Assembly (NCBI RefSeq): GCF_009733815.1
Contig: NZ_WNXY01000003.1
Location: 248,001-312,000, forward strand
Reading direction: 5' to 3'
DNA length: 64,000 nucleotides
Origin: Pseudactinotalea suaedae
GTDB lineage: Bacteria > Actinomycetota > Actinomycetes > Actinomycetales > Beutenbergiaceae
Part shown: positions 51,289-61,239 of the stretch, piece after piece
How the letters are laid out: every line of letters begins with the position of its first letter
Position numbering within the stretch: the first letter of the stretch is position 1
Position numbers and translations under genes: made by a program
The notes under the pieces: generated by a model
Databases searched by the model: none
Seen by the model: only the letters and a program-made list of their open reading frames with translations
What the model was told of the DNA's origin: nothing

Positions 51289-53133
51289 ATGGCCGAGCCC
51301 TGCCTCTCTCGTCCCGTCAGCCGTCGCGCTGTCCTGGGCGGCGCCGTCGCCGCCGGGTTGGTCCCGACGGCCTTCGGAGCCATCCCCGCTGCCGCGGCCG
51401 GCCCCGCACCGGCGGAAGGCGGCCACGGCGGGCGACGCCTCGACCTGCGGGTGCTGCCGTACCTGCAGGCTCCGTCGGCGACGTCGATGTCGCTCACCTG
51501 GTTCACCTACAGCAGCACCCGCACGACGGTCACGGTCACCGGCCCAGGGCTGCGCGGCGGCAAGCGCATCACGGTGCGGGGCACGGAAGACCCGGTGCTG
51601 ACGTACACCGACGCCGAGCGCACCGAGGAGATCCCCGGTCTCGAGCAGGGCTCGTGGATCTTGTCCGACGGCAACGTCAAGCACCGCCTCGAGCTGACCG
51701 GCCTGCGCCCGGACTCGGAGTACTCCTACACCGTCGGCGAGGGCAGGCGCGCCTACCGCGCACGGTTCCGCACCGCGCCGTCGACGAAGGACTGGGAGCG
51801 CGTCACCTTCATCGCGATGTCGGACCACGAGACCGAGCCGCGAGGGCGCGTCACGCGACGGGAGTGGGCGCCGGGTGAGGGAGCCGACGCCGACCGGCCC
51901 TCTGCCGAGCCGGGTTCGGCCTGGGACGCGGTGTTCGGCACCACGACCCTCAACGGTGCGCCGGTGCTGCGGTACCCGCTCACCGAGGACGAGGGCTACC
52001 GGGCCAACCTCGCCGTGGTCGACGCCGCCAAGCCCGACTTCCTCATGTTCCCCGGCGACCTCGTCCAGGGAGGCGGCTACCAGCCGGGATGGGACGAGTG
52101 GTTCCGCTGCAACGCGGGCGAAGCGGGGTCGCGGCTGTCCCGCACCCCGGTGCTCCCCGCGCTCGGCAACTGGGAGAGCTTCGGGGGCACGGTCAACGGC
52201 GGCTACGGCACGCCAGAGGACCGTTCGAACGTGGTCCGGTCGCGCGCCAAGTACCACGCGTACTTCGACGGCCCCGACAACGGGACGCCCGCGCACCGCG
52301 GCAACTACTACCGCGTCGACTACGGCCCGGTCACGGTCATCACGCTCGACTCCAACAACGGCGAGCCGGACGACGACACCGAGAACTACGCCGACGACCC
52401 GGCGACCGGCCGGGAGTACCGCGGTCCCGGCACCGACACCCAGAACAACTTCACCGCCGCCGAGTACGCCGCGGCCGGTGGCACCGATCTGTCCGACTTC
52501 AACCCGGGCAGCGTGCAGTGGCGCTGGGCCGAGCGGCAGCTGGCCGACGCGCGGCGTCGTGGTCAGATCATCTTCATGCAGTGGCACCACTCGCCGTTCA
52601 GCAGCGGCGAGCACGGGCTGCCGATGTACCACGTCGACACCTCCGGGCAGGGCGGCACCCCGATGCGGCAGTACCACGAGATGGCCGAGCGGTACGGCGT
52701 CGTCGCCGTGATCTGCGGGCACAGCGAGCTGTTCGAGCGCAGCTTCGTCGATCTCGACGGCGACGGTGTGGGCGTGCAGTACTACGACGTCGGTGTGGCG
52801 GGGGACGGTCTGCGCGGCGAGCGCCGGGTGGCCGGCCCGGGCTCAGAGCTGCTGAGCTACAACCCCTACCGGCAGTGGACCGCCGACCGCGACGAGCGCG
52901 AGGTCTGGGGCGACGTCCGTGGCACCCGGGTGCTGCGCCGTGGCGGCAAGCACTACGGACACCTGCAGGTGGAGGTCGAGCGGCGCCGACGCGGCGGTGC
53001 GTCGGTCACGCTGACCCCGGTGCACGTGTTCCCCGTGCTGGGCAGCGACTACCGCGTGCAGCGCACCGAACGCCGTGTCTACGACGACGTCGTCGAGATC
53101 CGCGTCGGCAAGGACGGCCGCGTCAAGCGCTGA
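51289..53133 (+). CDS. Tat-exported calcineurin-like phosphoesterase
   Basis: A 614-residue exported metallophosphoesterase. The twin-arginine signal is SRRAVLGGAVAAGLVPTAFG (R12, R13) ending near AAAAGP. An N-terminal fibronectin-III/purple-acid-phosphatase-like domain (about 45-165) precedes the phosphoesterase core: MFPGDLVQGG, PALGNWESFGG (GNW replacing the usual GNH), MQWHHSPFSS and CGHSELFERS. These supply the di-metal ligands. Substrate unknown. The ATG is preceded by a weak RBS. Confidence 0.92.
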   Translation: MAEPCLSRPVSRRAVLGGAVAAGLVPTAFGAIPAAAAGPAPAEGGHGGRRLDLRVLPYLQAPSATSMSLTWFTYSSTRTTVTVTGPGLRGGKRITVRGTEDPVLTYTDAERTEEIPGLEQGSWILSDGNVKHRLELTGLRPDSEYSYTVGEGRRAYRARFRTAPSTKDWERVTFIAMSDHETEPRGRVTRREWAPGEGADADRPSAEPGSAWDAVFGTTTLNGAPVLRYPLTEDEGYRANLAVVDAAKPDFLMFPGDLVQGGGYQPGWDEWFRCNAGEAGSRLSRTPVLPALGNWESFGGTVNGGYGTPEDRSNVVRSRAKYHAYFDGPDNGTPAHRGNYYRVDYGPVTVITLDSNNGEPDDDTENYADDPATGREYRGPGTDTQNNFTAAEYAAAGGTDLSDFNPGSVQWRWAERQLADARRRGQIIFMQWHHSPFSSGEHGLPMYHVDTSGQGGTPMRQYHEMAERYGVVAVICGHSELFERSFVDLDGDGVGVQYYDVGVAGDGLRGERRVAGPGSELLSYNPYRQWTADRDEREVWGDVRGTRVLRRGGKHYGHLQVEVERRRRGGASVTLTPVHVFPVLGSDYRVQRTERRVYDDVVEIRVGKDGRVKR

Positions 53134-53139
53134 CGCCGT

Positions 53140-53643
53140 TCAGGCCTCGGCCCCGCCGTCCGCGAAGCGCAGGACGAGCGCTGAGGTGACCCCCAGCAAC
53201 GTCGCGAGCGGGCCGCTCGTGGAGGCGAGCGCCGTCTCGCCCAGCGGCAGCACCGCGGGGTCGGTGACCTCGCGCTCGTCACCCTCGACCACGATGGTCG
53301 CCCGCCCCGCAGCGAGGACGTTGCGCACCCAGTCGGGCTCCGTGCCGTAGGGCAGTGTGATCGCCACGCCCTCCTCGGTCACGACAGCGCCGACAGGTGT
53401 CTCATAGCTGCGGCCGCTCACCCGACCGGTGTGGCGGACGATCGCGTACGGCGCTCCGGGCCGGCCTGCCGACTCGAGCACCCGCGGATTGATCCGGTCG
53501 CGCTGGATCCGGTGCATGGCTCGGAGCACGGCGCGGTTGCGCGTCCGGAGGCCGACCACCACCGTCACCACCAGCGCGAGCGCTGCCACCGCCACGACTG
53601 CGAGCGCCGCACGAACGATCGTCGCTCTGCTGGATCCCGCCAT
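53140..53643 (-). CDS. DDN-family deazaflavin-dependent nitroreductase-like protein
   Basis: A 167-residue protein. An N-terminal membrane segment (VAALALVVTVVVGLRT) precedes a split-barrel domain with the DDN-family pattern VRHTGRVSGRSYETPVGAVV and LPYGTEPDWVRNVLAAGRAT. Family members bind F420 and reduce quinones or nitro compounds. ATG at 53643. It converges with the phosphoesterase gene, the stops being only 6 bp apart. Confidence 0.88.
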   Translation of the reverse strand: MAGSSRATIVRAALAVVAVAALALVVTVVVGLRTRNRAVLRAMHRIQRDRINPRVLESAGRPGAPYAIVRHTGRVSGRSYETPVGAVVTEEGVAITLPYGTEPDWVRNVLAAGRATIVVEGDEREVTDPAVLPLGETALASTSGPLATLLGVTSALVLRFADGGAEA

Positions 53644-53724
53644 CGGTGCCTCCAGGTGTCCTCGACGGCGCGATGCCGTCGTCCCAGGGTTCCACAGCGG
53701 TGCTCCCGATGTGCGGACTGCACA

Positions 53725-53763
53725 CGCTTCCGCGGAAGCGCCCTCGCCAGAGAAGCGAGGGCG
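53725..53763. promoter_or_regulatory. Palindrome and hairpin upstream of the GH43/GH32-like gene
   Basis: CGCTTCCGCGGAAGCG at 53725-53740 is a perfect 16-bp palindrome. Overlapping it, CGCCCTCGC at 53739-53747 pairs with GCGAGGGCG at 53755-53763 around a 7-base loop. They lie 70-110 bp upstream of the glycosidase-like gene. The palindrome fits a LacI-type operator by size and CG centre; no promoter boxes were identified. Confidence 0.35.
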
Positions 53764-53836
53764 AGCTCACGAGCGCGGCGCGGGCCCGCCGTCGGGCCGT
53801 GGCCTCCCGGGTCGGCCGACGACTAGCCTGACGGCG

Positions 53837-54835
53837 ATGAGCCGCATCACCGGACGCGAACCACCCGCGCCGCTGTACACGGACCCGGTCCACCACGCAC
53901 CGACCGACCCGACGCTGGTGCGCGCGCCGGACGGCGAGTGGCGGATGTTCTACACGCAACGCCGTGCGGGCGATCGCGGCCCCGGTGTGCAGTGGGTGCA
54001 CGGGACCGACATCGGGGTCGCCGCCTCGACCGACGGCGGGCTCACCTGGGAGTACTGCGGCGTGCTCGACGGCGTCGACCCGCATCCGGGCCGCAACACC
54101 CTGTGGGCACCCGAGGTGCTCTGGGCCGAGGGCCGTTTCCACATGTTCGTCAGCTACATCCGCGGCGTCCCGGACCGGTGGGAGGGCCACGCCCGCACGA
54201 TCCTGCACCACGTCTCGGACGACCTCGAGACCTGGGAGCACCTCGGCGAGGTCCCGCTCTCCTCGGACCGCGTGATCGACGCGTGCGTCTACCCGCTCCC
54301 CCGCGGGGGCTACCGGATGTGGTTCAAGGACGAGGCGCACGACTCGACCACCTGGTGCGCCGACTCCCCCGATCTGTTCACCTGGGGCGAGTCCTCGCTA
54401 GCGGTGGGGGCGCCCTCGCACGAGGGCCCGAACGTGTTCGCCCTGGGCGGCTGGTTCTGGATGATCACCGACGAGTGGCGTGGGCTGGGCGTGCACCGCT
54501 CGAGCGACCTGCACAGCTGGCAGCGGCAGGGCCTGATCCTCGACCAGCCGGGCGCACGCCCCTGGGACGCGGGCCTCGGTCACCACGCGGATGTCGTGGT
54601 CGGCACCAGCGCCACGGGCGGTGAGCTGGCCTGGATCTTCTACTTCACCCACCGCAGCGGGCCGGGCAGCACCGAGGCGGACCAGGCGGACTCACCGCAC
54701 CCCGACATCCCGATCGAGCACGTCACCGACGTGCAGGTGGCGGCGCTGCACGTGCGCGATGGCGTGCTGGCGTGCGACCGCGACGCGCCCGTCGATCTCG
54801 ACCTCCGGCGGGCCACGTCGCCGACGCGCACGTGA
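53837..54835 (+). CDS. GH43/GH32-like five-bladed beta-propeller protein
   Basis: A 332-residue protein of the five-bladed beta-propeller glycosidase type. Features are HHAPTDPTLVRAPDGEWRMF with the first catalytic Asp candidate, NTLWAPEVLWAEGRFHMFVS, and repeated blade motifs (VSDDLETWEHLG, DSPDLFTWGESS, SSDLHSWQRQG). No signal peptide, so it acts inside the cell. Substrate is probably an oligosaccharide or glycoside. ATG at 53837. Whether it hydrolyses or phosphorolyses (GH130 also has this fold) is not settled. Confidence 0.8.
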   Translation: MSRITGREPPAPLYTDPVHHAPTDPTLVRAPDGEWRMFYTQRRAGDRGPGVQWVHGTDIGVAASTDGGLTWEYCGVLDGVDPHPGRNTLWAPEVLWAEGRFHMFVSYIRGVPDRWEGHARTILHHVSDDLETWEHLGEVPLSSDRVIDACVYPLPRGGYRMWFKDEAHDSTTWCADSPDLFTWGESSLAVGAPSHEGPNVFALGGWFWMITDEWRGLGVHRSSDLHSWQRQGLILDQPGARPWDAGLGHHADVVVGTSATGGELAWIFYFTHRSGPGSTEADQADSPHPDIPIEHVTDVQVAALHVRDGVLACDRDAPVDLDLRRATSPTRT

Positions 54836-54869
54836 CCCCACTCCTCGCAGGCGGCGGGCGACGCTCGAG

Positions 54870-55355
54870 TCAGACTCGCAGCTCCATCGGCGGCAGGCCC
54901 GCGAGCTGCTGCGGGAACCGCCAACGGTTGTAGCCCTTGTCCCAGGGGTAGCGGTGCTGCCAGTCCTGCCACACGACTTGGAGTGCCTGGCACTCATCCG
55001 CGTACAGCTGGCCCAGCACGACCAGATCGGAGGTGTCGAGCACCCGCGTGAACATCAGCTCCGCCTCGCAGTGCTCGCAGCCCAGCGCCTGCCCGTGCAC
55101 GAACGACTGGCCGCGCTTGATCCGCTCGCCGAGGTCGTTGAGCAGCGGTTCGGCCTCGGCGGCCGTCAGCCCGTGCACGAGCAGCTCGGGATGTCCCCAC
55201 CCGGCCAGCCCGACCGTGTAGGTGAAGGGCGGCTCCTCCCCCTCGTGCTCGTTCTCGCAGCCGGGTTCGCTGCAGGACTCGCCGACGTGCACCAGCCCCC
55301 ATCCGAACTTCTCGACCTTCTCCAGCATCGACCGCAGGTACCGATCGGTTGCCAT
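54870..55355 (-). CDS. DUF4262 family protein
   Basis: A 161-residue protein of the DUF4262 type: KFGWGLVHVGESCSEPGCEN, PPFTYTVGLAGWGHPELLVH and GLTAAEAEPLLNDLGERI are the family blocks. A Cys-rich insert (CSEPGCENEHEGEE) and CEHCEAEL could bind metal. Function unknown. AGGAG precedes the ATG at 55355. Converges with the GH43-like gene. Confidence 0.82.
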   Translation of the reverse strand: MATDRYLRSMLEKVEKFGWGLVHVGESCSEPGCENEHEGEEPPFTYTVGLAGWGHPELLVHGLTAAEAEPLLNDLGERIKRGQSFVHGQALGCEHCEAELMFTRVLDTSDLVVLGQLYADECQALQVVWQDWQHRYPWDKGYNRWRFPQQLAGLPPMELRV

Positions 55356-55427
55356 GCTCGCTCCTTTGCAGATGGTCCTTCCACGTGCAGGGAACGGTAG
55401 GTCGGGGCACCGACAGCCGCGCCGGTG

Positions 55428-56855
55428 TCAGGCGGCCGGCGGCACCAGTGGCCACGGAGCCGCCGTCTCGAGCGCAGCCGCCAGCCCGAGCAGCAGGTCT
55501 TCACGCCCTGTCCGTGCCCCGAGCATGACGCCCCACGGCAGCGACGGACCGCCGGCCTCGGCCGGCGCGTGGTGCAGCGGCAGCGAGATGGCGGGCGCGC
55601 CGAGGATGTTCCACGTCGAGGTCCACGGCGTGAACGCGCACTGGGCCCAGAAGTCGCCCTCGGGGTCGGCGTCGTCGCGCATCGCGCCGATCCGCGGCGG
55701 CGGTTGCGCGAGCGTGGGGCTGAGGACGACGTCGACATCGGCCCACGCGCGGGCGGCGTCGCGCTGCAACCGCTGACCGGAGGCGATCGCTTTGGCGTAG
55801 GTGACGCCGTCCACGCCGCGACCGCGCTCGCGCATCCACCGCGTCAACGGCACCAGCAGCGGGTCGGCCTCAGGCGGGAGCGGCGCGCTCGCCGCCATCA
55901 CCGACCACACGTCGATGAAGGGCAGCCAGCGCTCGGCGGGGAACGGCACGGGTGCCTCGCTCACCGAGTGCCCAGCGGCCTCGAGCAGGCGGATCGCCGT
56001 GTCGACGGCGGTCAGCGCCTCGGCGTGGACCGGAGCCTCGGGCGTGATGATCGGGGTGGTCAGCACACCGATCCGCAGCGGCTCCACCTCGGCGTCGCAC
56101 GCCGCCAGGAACGATCCCGCCGCCGGCGCGGGCAGCCAGCGGTCGTCGCCCGGCCAGCCGCCTGCGAGCACGTCGAGGGCGACCGCGGTGTCGCGCACAT
56201 CCCGGGTGAGGACCCCGGTCACCGCCAGGGCTGCGCCGTCGACCCCGATCGGTCCGGTGCTGACCCGGCCACGACTCGGCTTCAGCCCGACCAACCCGCA
56301 CGCCGCGGCCGGGATCCGGATCGATCCGCCGCCGTCGCTGCCGTGCGCGATCGGCACGATGCCGGCTGCGACAGCGGCGGCCGCGCCGCCCGAGGAGCCG
56401 CCCGCCGAGCGCGTGAGGTCCCAAGGGGTGCGCGCCGGCGGCGCGATGTCGGGCTCGGTGTAGGGCGGCAGACCCATCTCCGGGGTGGTCGTCTTGCCGA
56501 CCATCAGCGTGCCGGCCTCGCGGAACCGCGTGACCACGCCGTCGTCGACGTCCGGCACGAAGCCGCGCATCGCGGCGCTGCCGGCGTTCATCTCGACACC
56601 CGCCACCATGGTGAGGTCCTTGATCGGCAGCGGGACCCCGAGCATGGGGGCGGGATCACCGGCGGCGAGCCGGGCGGTGGCGTCGTCGGCCTGCTGCTGC
56701 GCGAGCTCGGGGGCGAGCCTCACGAACGCGCCGACCTTCGGACCGATCCGGGTCGCTCGCTCCAGCGTGTGCGCGAGCACCTCGCTCGGCGAGGTCTCAC
56801 CGGAACGGATCGCGGCAGCGAGGCCGCGTGCGGACAGCTCGTGGATCTCGCTCAC
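55428..56855 (-). CDS. Amidase signature family enzyme
   Basis: A 475-residue amidase. The catalytic Ser-cisSer-Lys triad is visible: Lys in LGVPLPIKDLTMVAGV and the serines in TRSAGGSSGGAAAAVAAGI with GSDGGGSIRIPA. The family hydrolyses amides; GatA is excluded because no GatB or GatC genes are nearby and substrate loops differ. GTG start at 56855. Monocistronic. Confidence 0.92.
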   Translation of the reverse strand: MSEIHELSARGLAAAIRSGETSPSEVLAHTLERATRIGPKVGAFVRLAPELAQQQADDATARLAAGDPAPMLGVPLPIKDLTMVAGVEMNAGSAAMRGFVPDVDDGVVTRFREAGTLMVGKTTTPEMGLPPYTEPDIAPPARTPWDLTRSAGGSSGGAAAAVAAGIVPIAHGSDGGGSIRIPAAACGLVGLKPSRGRVSTGPIGVDGAALAVTGVLTRDVRDTAVALDVLAGGWPGDDRWLPAPAAGSFLAACDAEVEPLRIGVLTTPIITPEAPVHAEALTAVDTAIRLLEAAGHSVSEAPVPFPAERWLPFIDVWSVMAASAPLPPEADPLLVPLTRWMRERGRGVDGVTYAKAIASGQRLQRDAARAWADVDVVLSPTLAQPPPRIGAMRDDADPEGDFWAQCAFTPWTSTWNILGAPAISLPLHHAPAEAGGPSLPWGVMLGARTGREDLLLGLAAALETAAPWPLVPPAA

Positions 56856-56915
56856 GCCATCAGCCTAGGCCGCGGGAGCCGAACCTCCCGGGCCCACCCT
56901 CGCGGGACCCGGGGC

Positions 56916-57317
56916 CTAGCGTCCCTCTGCTGCCTGCTCGGCGTCGCTGCTCAGCACGCAGAACTCGTTCCCCTCGGGATCGGCCATCGTCACCCACCCG
57001 GTACCAGGGCCGTACTGCCCTCGCCGGTCGGCGACCTCCGTGGCGCCGATCGCACGCAGCCGGTCGGCCTCCTCCTGCTGCGTCAGGTCGGTCGATCGCA
57101 GGTCGAAGTGGATCCGGTTCTTGACGCTCTTGGCCTCGGGCACCTCGATGAACAGGATGTGGTGGCTGCCGTCGCGGGCGAGGATCATGCACTCGTCGTG
57201 GCCGGGCTCGTTCGGGTCACCCACGACGTCGACGTAGTCCAGCACCTGCTTCCACCACTCGGAGAGCTGGTAGGCGTTGCGGCAGTCGATGCTGGTGTGC
57301 GAGATCCGTGACGTCAT
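56916..57317 (-). CDS. VOC superfamily (glyoxalase/dioxygenase-like) protein 1
   Basis: A 133-residue VOC protein of the paired beta-alpha-beta-beta-beta fold. TSIDCRNAYQLSEWWKQVLD, KNRIHFDLRSTDL and VTMADPEGNEFCVLSS carry the metal-binding positions. Function unknown, but such proteins often confer resistance or modify small molecules. ATG at 57317. It is divergent from a second VOC gene at 57384, with 66 bp between starts. Confidence 0.85.
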   Translation of the reverse strand: MTSRISHTSIDCRNAYQLSEWWKQVLDYVDVVGDPNEPGHDECMILARDGSHHILFIEVPEAKSVKNRIHFDLRSTDLTQQEEADRLRAIGATEVADRRGQYGPGTGWVTMADPEGNEFCVLSSDAEQAAEGR

Positions 57318-57383
57318 CTCGGCAGTGTGGTCCGTACCCGGGACCGGGGCAATCGGTTTGTGGGCGCCCCTACTGTGGAGGGC

Positions 57384-57773
57384 ATGCATCGAAGCAGGAT
57401 CGGGGTCGTCCTCATCGACCACCCGGGTGAGAGCTACGAGGTCGCCGCCGAGTTCTGGGCCGCCGCGCACGCCTCCCCGCGGCCGGACAAGTGCCCGACG
57501 GCGGAGTCACCCTACGAGGAGCTCCGGCACCTCCCGGGCGGCGTCGAGCTGGCGCTGCAGCGCACGGGTCCGGGCACGCCGCCGCGCGTGCACCTCGACA
57601 TCGAGACCGACGACGTCGAGGCCGAGCTGGCCAGGGTCACGGCGCTGGGTGCCACGATCGTCGAGCGCCGCGAGAGCCACGCGATCCTGCAGGATCCGGG
57701 CGGCCTGCTCTTCTGCGTGGTGCCGGTCCAGAACCCCGACGCCTTCGAGGCGAGCGCCACCAGCTGGCCCTGA
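57384..57773 (+). CDS. VOC superfamily (glyoxalase/dioxygenase-like) protein 2
   Basis: A 129-residue VOC protein: RIGVVLIDHPGESYEVAAEF, RVHLDIETDDVEAELARVTA and AILQDPGGLLFCVVPVQNPD. It is divergent from the VOC gene at 57317, an arrangement that suggests shared control, although the two proteins are only distantly alike. GGAGG precedes the ATG at 57384; an upstream in-frame start would enter the divergent promoter. Confidence 0.85.
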   Translation: MHRSRIGVVLIDHPGESYEVAAEFWAAAHASPRPDKCPTAESPYEELRHLPGGVELALQRTGPGTPPRVHLDIETDDVEAELARVTALGATIVERRESHAILQDPGGLLFCVVPVQNPDAFEASATSWP

Positions 57774-57831
57774 GCACCGGGCAGGAGAGGCGAACGCTGA
57801 CAGATCCCGCGGGACCTGCCAGCATGGCCGC

Positions 57832-58767
57832 GTGATCTCCAGCAGCAGAGGGACCAAGCTCGCCGTCGTCGGCGCGGGGTCGGTGGGCGCGACGCTCGCC
57901 TACGCCGCCGTGATCCAGGGCCTGTCGCGGTCGGTCGTGCTCTACGACGTCAACGCCGCCAAGGTGCGCGCCGAGGCGCTCGACCTGCAGCAGAGCCTGC
58001 AGTTCGTCCCCGCCGCCCACGTCTCGGGCTCGGACGACATCGGCATCTGTGCCGGCGCCGATGTCATCGCGGTCACCGCCGGCGCCAAGCAACAGCCCGG
58101 CCAGACGCGCCTCGACCTCGCCGCCTCCACCACGTCGCTGATGCGGACCCTGATGCCGCAGCTGGTCGCCGTGGCACCGGACGCGATCATCATCATGGTC
58201 ACCAACCCGGTGGACGTGATCACCTACGTCGCGCAGAAGCTCACCGGGCTGCCGCCGCACCAGCTGTTCGGCTCGGGGACGGTGCTGGACTCGGCGCGGC
58301 TGCGTGGTCTGATCGCCTCCCGCTGCGGTGTGGCGGTGCAGAACGTGCACGCCTACATCGTCGGGGAGCACGGCGACAGCGAGATCCCGCTGTGGAGCAG
58401 CGCCAGCGTGGGCGCGATCCCGGTGACCGACCTGATCGAGGAGGCCGAGCGGGACCAGATGGCGCACGACGTGGTGCACGCCGCCTACGAGATCATCAGC
58501 GGCAAGGGCGCCACGAGCTACGCGATCGGCGTCTCGGCCGGCCGGATCATCGAGGCCGTGCTGCGCGACGAGCACCGCGTGCTCCCGGTCTCGACCATGG
58601 TCGACGGTCACCTCGGCATCGAGGATGTCTGCCTGTCGATCCCCTCGGTCGTCGGTGCCGGCGGGATCGAGCGGCAGCTGCACGTGCCGATGACCGACCG
58701 CGAGGTCGCCGGCCTGCGTGCCAGCGCCGACGAGATCCGCTCCGTCGCGCGTGGCCTGGGCTTCTGA
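57832..58767 (+). CDS. ldh: L-lactate dehydrogenase
   Basis: A 311-residue NAD-dependent LDH. KLAVVGAGSVGATLAYAAVI is the NAD loop; the substrate arginine is in KQQPGQTRLDLAAST and in VLDSARLRGLIA, and the catalytic histidine is H180 in IVGEHGDSEIPLW. The Gln in the position AGAKQQPGQTR favours lactate over malate. GTG start at 57832; the region upstream has only a weak RBS. Not part of an operon. Confidence 0.95.
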   Translation: MISSSRGTKLAVVGAGSVGATLAYAAVIQGLSRSVVLYDVNAAKVRAEALDLQQSLQFVPAAHVSGSDDIGICAGADVIAVTAGAKQQPGQTRLDLAASTTSLMRTLMPQLVAVAPDAIIIMVTNPVDVITYVAQKLTGLPPHQLFGSGTVLDSARLRGLIASRCGVAVQNVHAYIVGEHGDSEIPLWSSASVGAIPVTDLIEEAERDQMAHDVVHAAYEIISGKGATSYAIGVSAGRIIEAVLRDEHRVLPVSTMVDGHLGIEDVCLSIPSVVGAGGIERQLHVPMTDREVAGLRASADEIRSVARGLGF

Positions 58768-58836
58768 GAGCCCGACGGCGGCGCGCACCCTCGCCCCGCG
58801 TCTCACCACTCGGACGGACCGGGTAGCGTCGGCGCC

Positions 58837-59898
58837 GTGAAGGCACTGCTGAAGTCAGGTCCGCACGCAGGCCTGGAGCTCACCGAGGTACCCGAACCAG
58901 TCGCGGGCCCGGCCGACGTCACCGTGCAGGTCCTCACCACGGGCATCTGCGGGACCGACCTGCACATCCTGCGGTGGGACGGCTGGGCCGAGGGCACGCT
59001 CCGCCCGCCGATGGTGCCGGGGCACGAGTTCTACGGCGAGGTGGTCGCCGTCGGCAGCGCCGTGCGCGACGTGCGGATCGGGGACCGTGTCTCCGGCGAG
59101 GGCCACGTGGTGTGCGGGATCTGCCGCAACTGCCGCGCCGGTCGCCGCCAGATGTGCATCCACACCAGCGGGGTGGGCGTGAACCGTGACGGCGCGTTCG
59201 CCGAGCGGGTCGTCATCCCGCAGGAGAACGTCTGGGTGCACGGCCACGAGGGCGACACCTCGCTCATCACCCCCGAGCTCGGCGCGGTCTTCGACCCCTT
59301 CGGCAACGCGGTGCACACGGCGCTCAAGTTCCCGGTGACCGGTGAGGACGTGCTGATCACCGGTGCCGGTCCGATCGGCCTGATGGCGGCCGCCGTGGTC
59401 CGGCACGCCGGCGCGCGCTACGTCGCGATCACCGACGTCTCGGAACCACGACTCAGGCTGGCCGAGCGCACCGGCGCCGTCGACCTCGCGGTGGACGTGA
59501 CGAGCTCGACGATCGCCGAGGCGCAGCGAGCCCTCGGGCTCAAGGAGGGCTTCGACGTCGCCCTCGAGATGTCCGGGCACCCGAGCGCGCTGCCGGAGGT
59601 GATCCGGAACATGAACCACGGTGGCCGGATCGCGCTGCTCGGGCTGCCCAGCGGGTCCATCGACATCGACTGGGCCGTGGTGGTGACCCACATGCTGACG
59701 CTGCAGGGCATCTACGGCCGCGAGATGTTCGAGACCTGGAACGCGATGACGGCGATGCTCTCGACCAGCCCGACGCTGAGGTCCACGATCGAGGGCGTCA
59801 TCACCGACGTGATCCCGGCGCACGACTGGGAACGCGCCTTCGAGCTGGCCGCGAGCGCCAGCAGCGGGAAGGTCCTGCTCGACTGGACCCGGCTCTAG
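58837..59898 (+). CDS. tdh: L-threonine 3-dehydrogenase
   Basis: A 353-residue zinc-dependent medium-chain dehydrogenase that oxidises threonine to 2-amino-3-ketobutyrate. Catalytic zinc ligands are in [16 protein letters not shown] and [12 protein letters not shown]; structural-zinc cysteines in [20 protein letters not shown] loop in [20 protein letters not shown] start at 58837. The downstream kbl gene, 38 bp away, completes the pathway, so the two are an operon. Confidence 0.97.
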   Translation: MKALLKSGPHAGLELTEVPEPVAGPADVTVQVLTTGICGTDLHILRWDGWAEGTLRPPMVPGHEFYGEVVAVGSAVRDVRIGDRVSGEGHVVCGICRNCRAGRRQMCIHTSGVGVNRDGAFAERVVIPQENVWVHGHEGDTSLITPELGAVFDPFGNAVHTALKFPVTGEDVLITGAGPIGLMAAAVVRHAGARYVAITDVSEPRLRLAERTGAVDLAVDVTSSTIAEAQRALGLKEGFDVALEMSGHPSALPEVIRNMNHGGRIALLGLPSGSIDIDWAVVVTHMLTLQGIYGREMFETWNAMTAMLSTSPTLRSTIEGVITDVIPAHDWERAFELAASASSGKVLLDWTRL

Positions 59899-59936
59899 AT
59901 CTCCACCCACCTCTGCCCCCCACCCAGGAGGTTCCG

Positions 59937-61133
59937 ATGTACGCGATCAAGGACGACCTGGCCACCGAGCTGGCCGAGATCCGGTCCTCGGGGCTGGAGA
60001 AGCCCGAGCGGGAGATCACCACGCCGCAGGGCGCGCAGATCCGGGCGGCGCTCTCCGGGCAGCCGCAGCGCGAGGTCCTCAACTTCTGCGCCAACAACTA
60101 CCTGGGGCTCGCGAACCACGACGAGCTGATCGCAGCGGCCAAGGGGGCCCTCGACAGCCACGGCTTCGGCATGGCCTCGGTGCGGTTCATCTGCGGCACC
60201 CAGGACACCCACCTGGAGCTCGAGAACCGATTGTCAGACTTTCTCGGGACCGAGGCGACGATCCTCTTCTCGTCCTGCTTCGACGCCAACGCGGCCGTCT
60301 TCGAGCCGCTCTTCGGCCCGCAGGACGCCATCGTCTCGGACGAGCTCAACCACGCCTCGATCATCGCCGGCGTCCGGCTGAGCAAGGCGGCGCGGTTCCG
60401 GTACCGCAACCGGGACGTCGCCGACCTGCGTGCCCAGCTCCAGGCGGCCCGCGACGGCGGAGCGCGCCGGGTCGTGGTCGTCACCGACGGCGTGTTCTCC
60501 ATGGACGGCTACCTCGCACCGTTGCCCGAGATCTGCGACGCGGCCGAGGAGCACGGCGCGCTCGTCATGGTCGACGACAGCCACGCCGTCGGGTTCATGG
60601 GCGCCACGGGCGCCGGGACACCCGAGCACTTCGGGGTCAGCGACCGCATCGACATCTGGACCGGCACGTTCGGCAAGGCCCTCGGCGGTGCCTCCGGCGG
60701 GTACGTCAGCGGACGGCGGGAGATCGTCGACCTGCTGCGGCAGCGCGGCCGGCCGTACCTGTTCTCCAACTCGCTGGCGCCCTCGATCGTGGCGGCGACG
60801 CTGCGCGCGCTCGACCTCGTGCGCGACGCCGACGAGCTGCGGGAGCGACTGCTCGCCAACGCCGCGCTGTTCCGCCGCCGCATGACCGAGGAGGGTTTCG
60901 ATCTGCTCGACGGCGAGCACGCGATCGTCCCCGTGATGTTCGGTGACGCCGTGCTCGCCTCCGCGGTCGCCGCGCGGATGCTCGAGCTGGGGGTGTTCGT
61001 CACCGCGTTCTCGTTCCCGGTGGTGCCGCGCGGGAAGGCCCGGATCCGGGTGCAGCTGTCCGCCGCCCACTCATCCGAGCAGATCGAGCAGTGCGTGGCT
61101 GCGTTCGTCGAGGCGCGCCGCTCACGCCCGTAG
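59937..61133 (+). CDS. kbl: Glycine C-acetyltransferase (2-amino-3-ketobutyrate CoA ligase)
   Basis: A 398-residue PLP enzyme of the alpha-oxoamine synthase family that converts 2-amino-3-ketobutyrate and CoA to glycine and acetyl-CoA. The PLP lysine is K247 in [18 protein letters not shown]. The substrate region includes [16 protein letters not shown] and the aldimine-stacking histidine in [13 protein letters not shown]. The strong RBS AGGAGG lies 6 bases before the ATG. Second gene of the tdh-kbl operon. Confidence 0.97.
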   Translation: MYAIKDDLATELAEIRSSGLEKPEREITTPQGAQIRAALSGQPQREVLNFCANNYLGLANHDELIAAAKGALDSHGFGMASVRFICGTQDTHLELENRLSDFLGTEATILFSSCFDANAAVFEPLFGPQDAIVSDELNHASIIAGVRLSKAARFRYRNRDVADLRAQLQAARDGGARRVVVVTDGVFSMDGYLAPLPEICDAAEEHGALVMVDDSHAVGFMGATGAGTPEHFGVSDRIDIWTGTFGKALGGASGGYVSGRREIVDLLRQRGRPYLFSNSLAPSIVAATLRALDLVRDADELRERLLANAALFRRRMTEEGFDLLDGEHAIVPVMFGDAVLASAVAARMLELGVFVTAFSFPVVPRGKARIRVQLSAAHSSEQIEQCVAAFVEARRSRP

Positions 61134-61239
61134 CCGCAGGCTGCAACGAAACCGTCTCCAGACGGCCGAATCGGCCGGTGTGAGCGCCGATGAGCCGATC
61201 GGGCGACGGATCTGTTGCACCGGCGCCGGGTCCTCCGTG

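Noticed and set aside
55428-56855. Amidase as GatA of the tRNA amidotransferase
   Set aside because: No gatC or gatB is adjacent, and essential GatCAB genes are expected together in actinobacteria.
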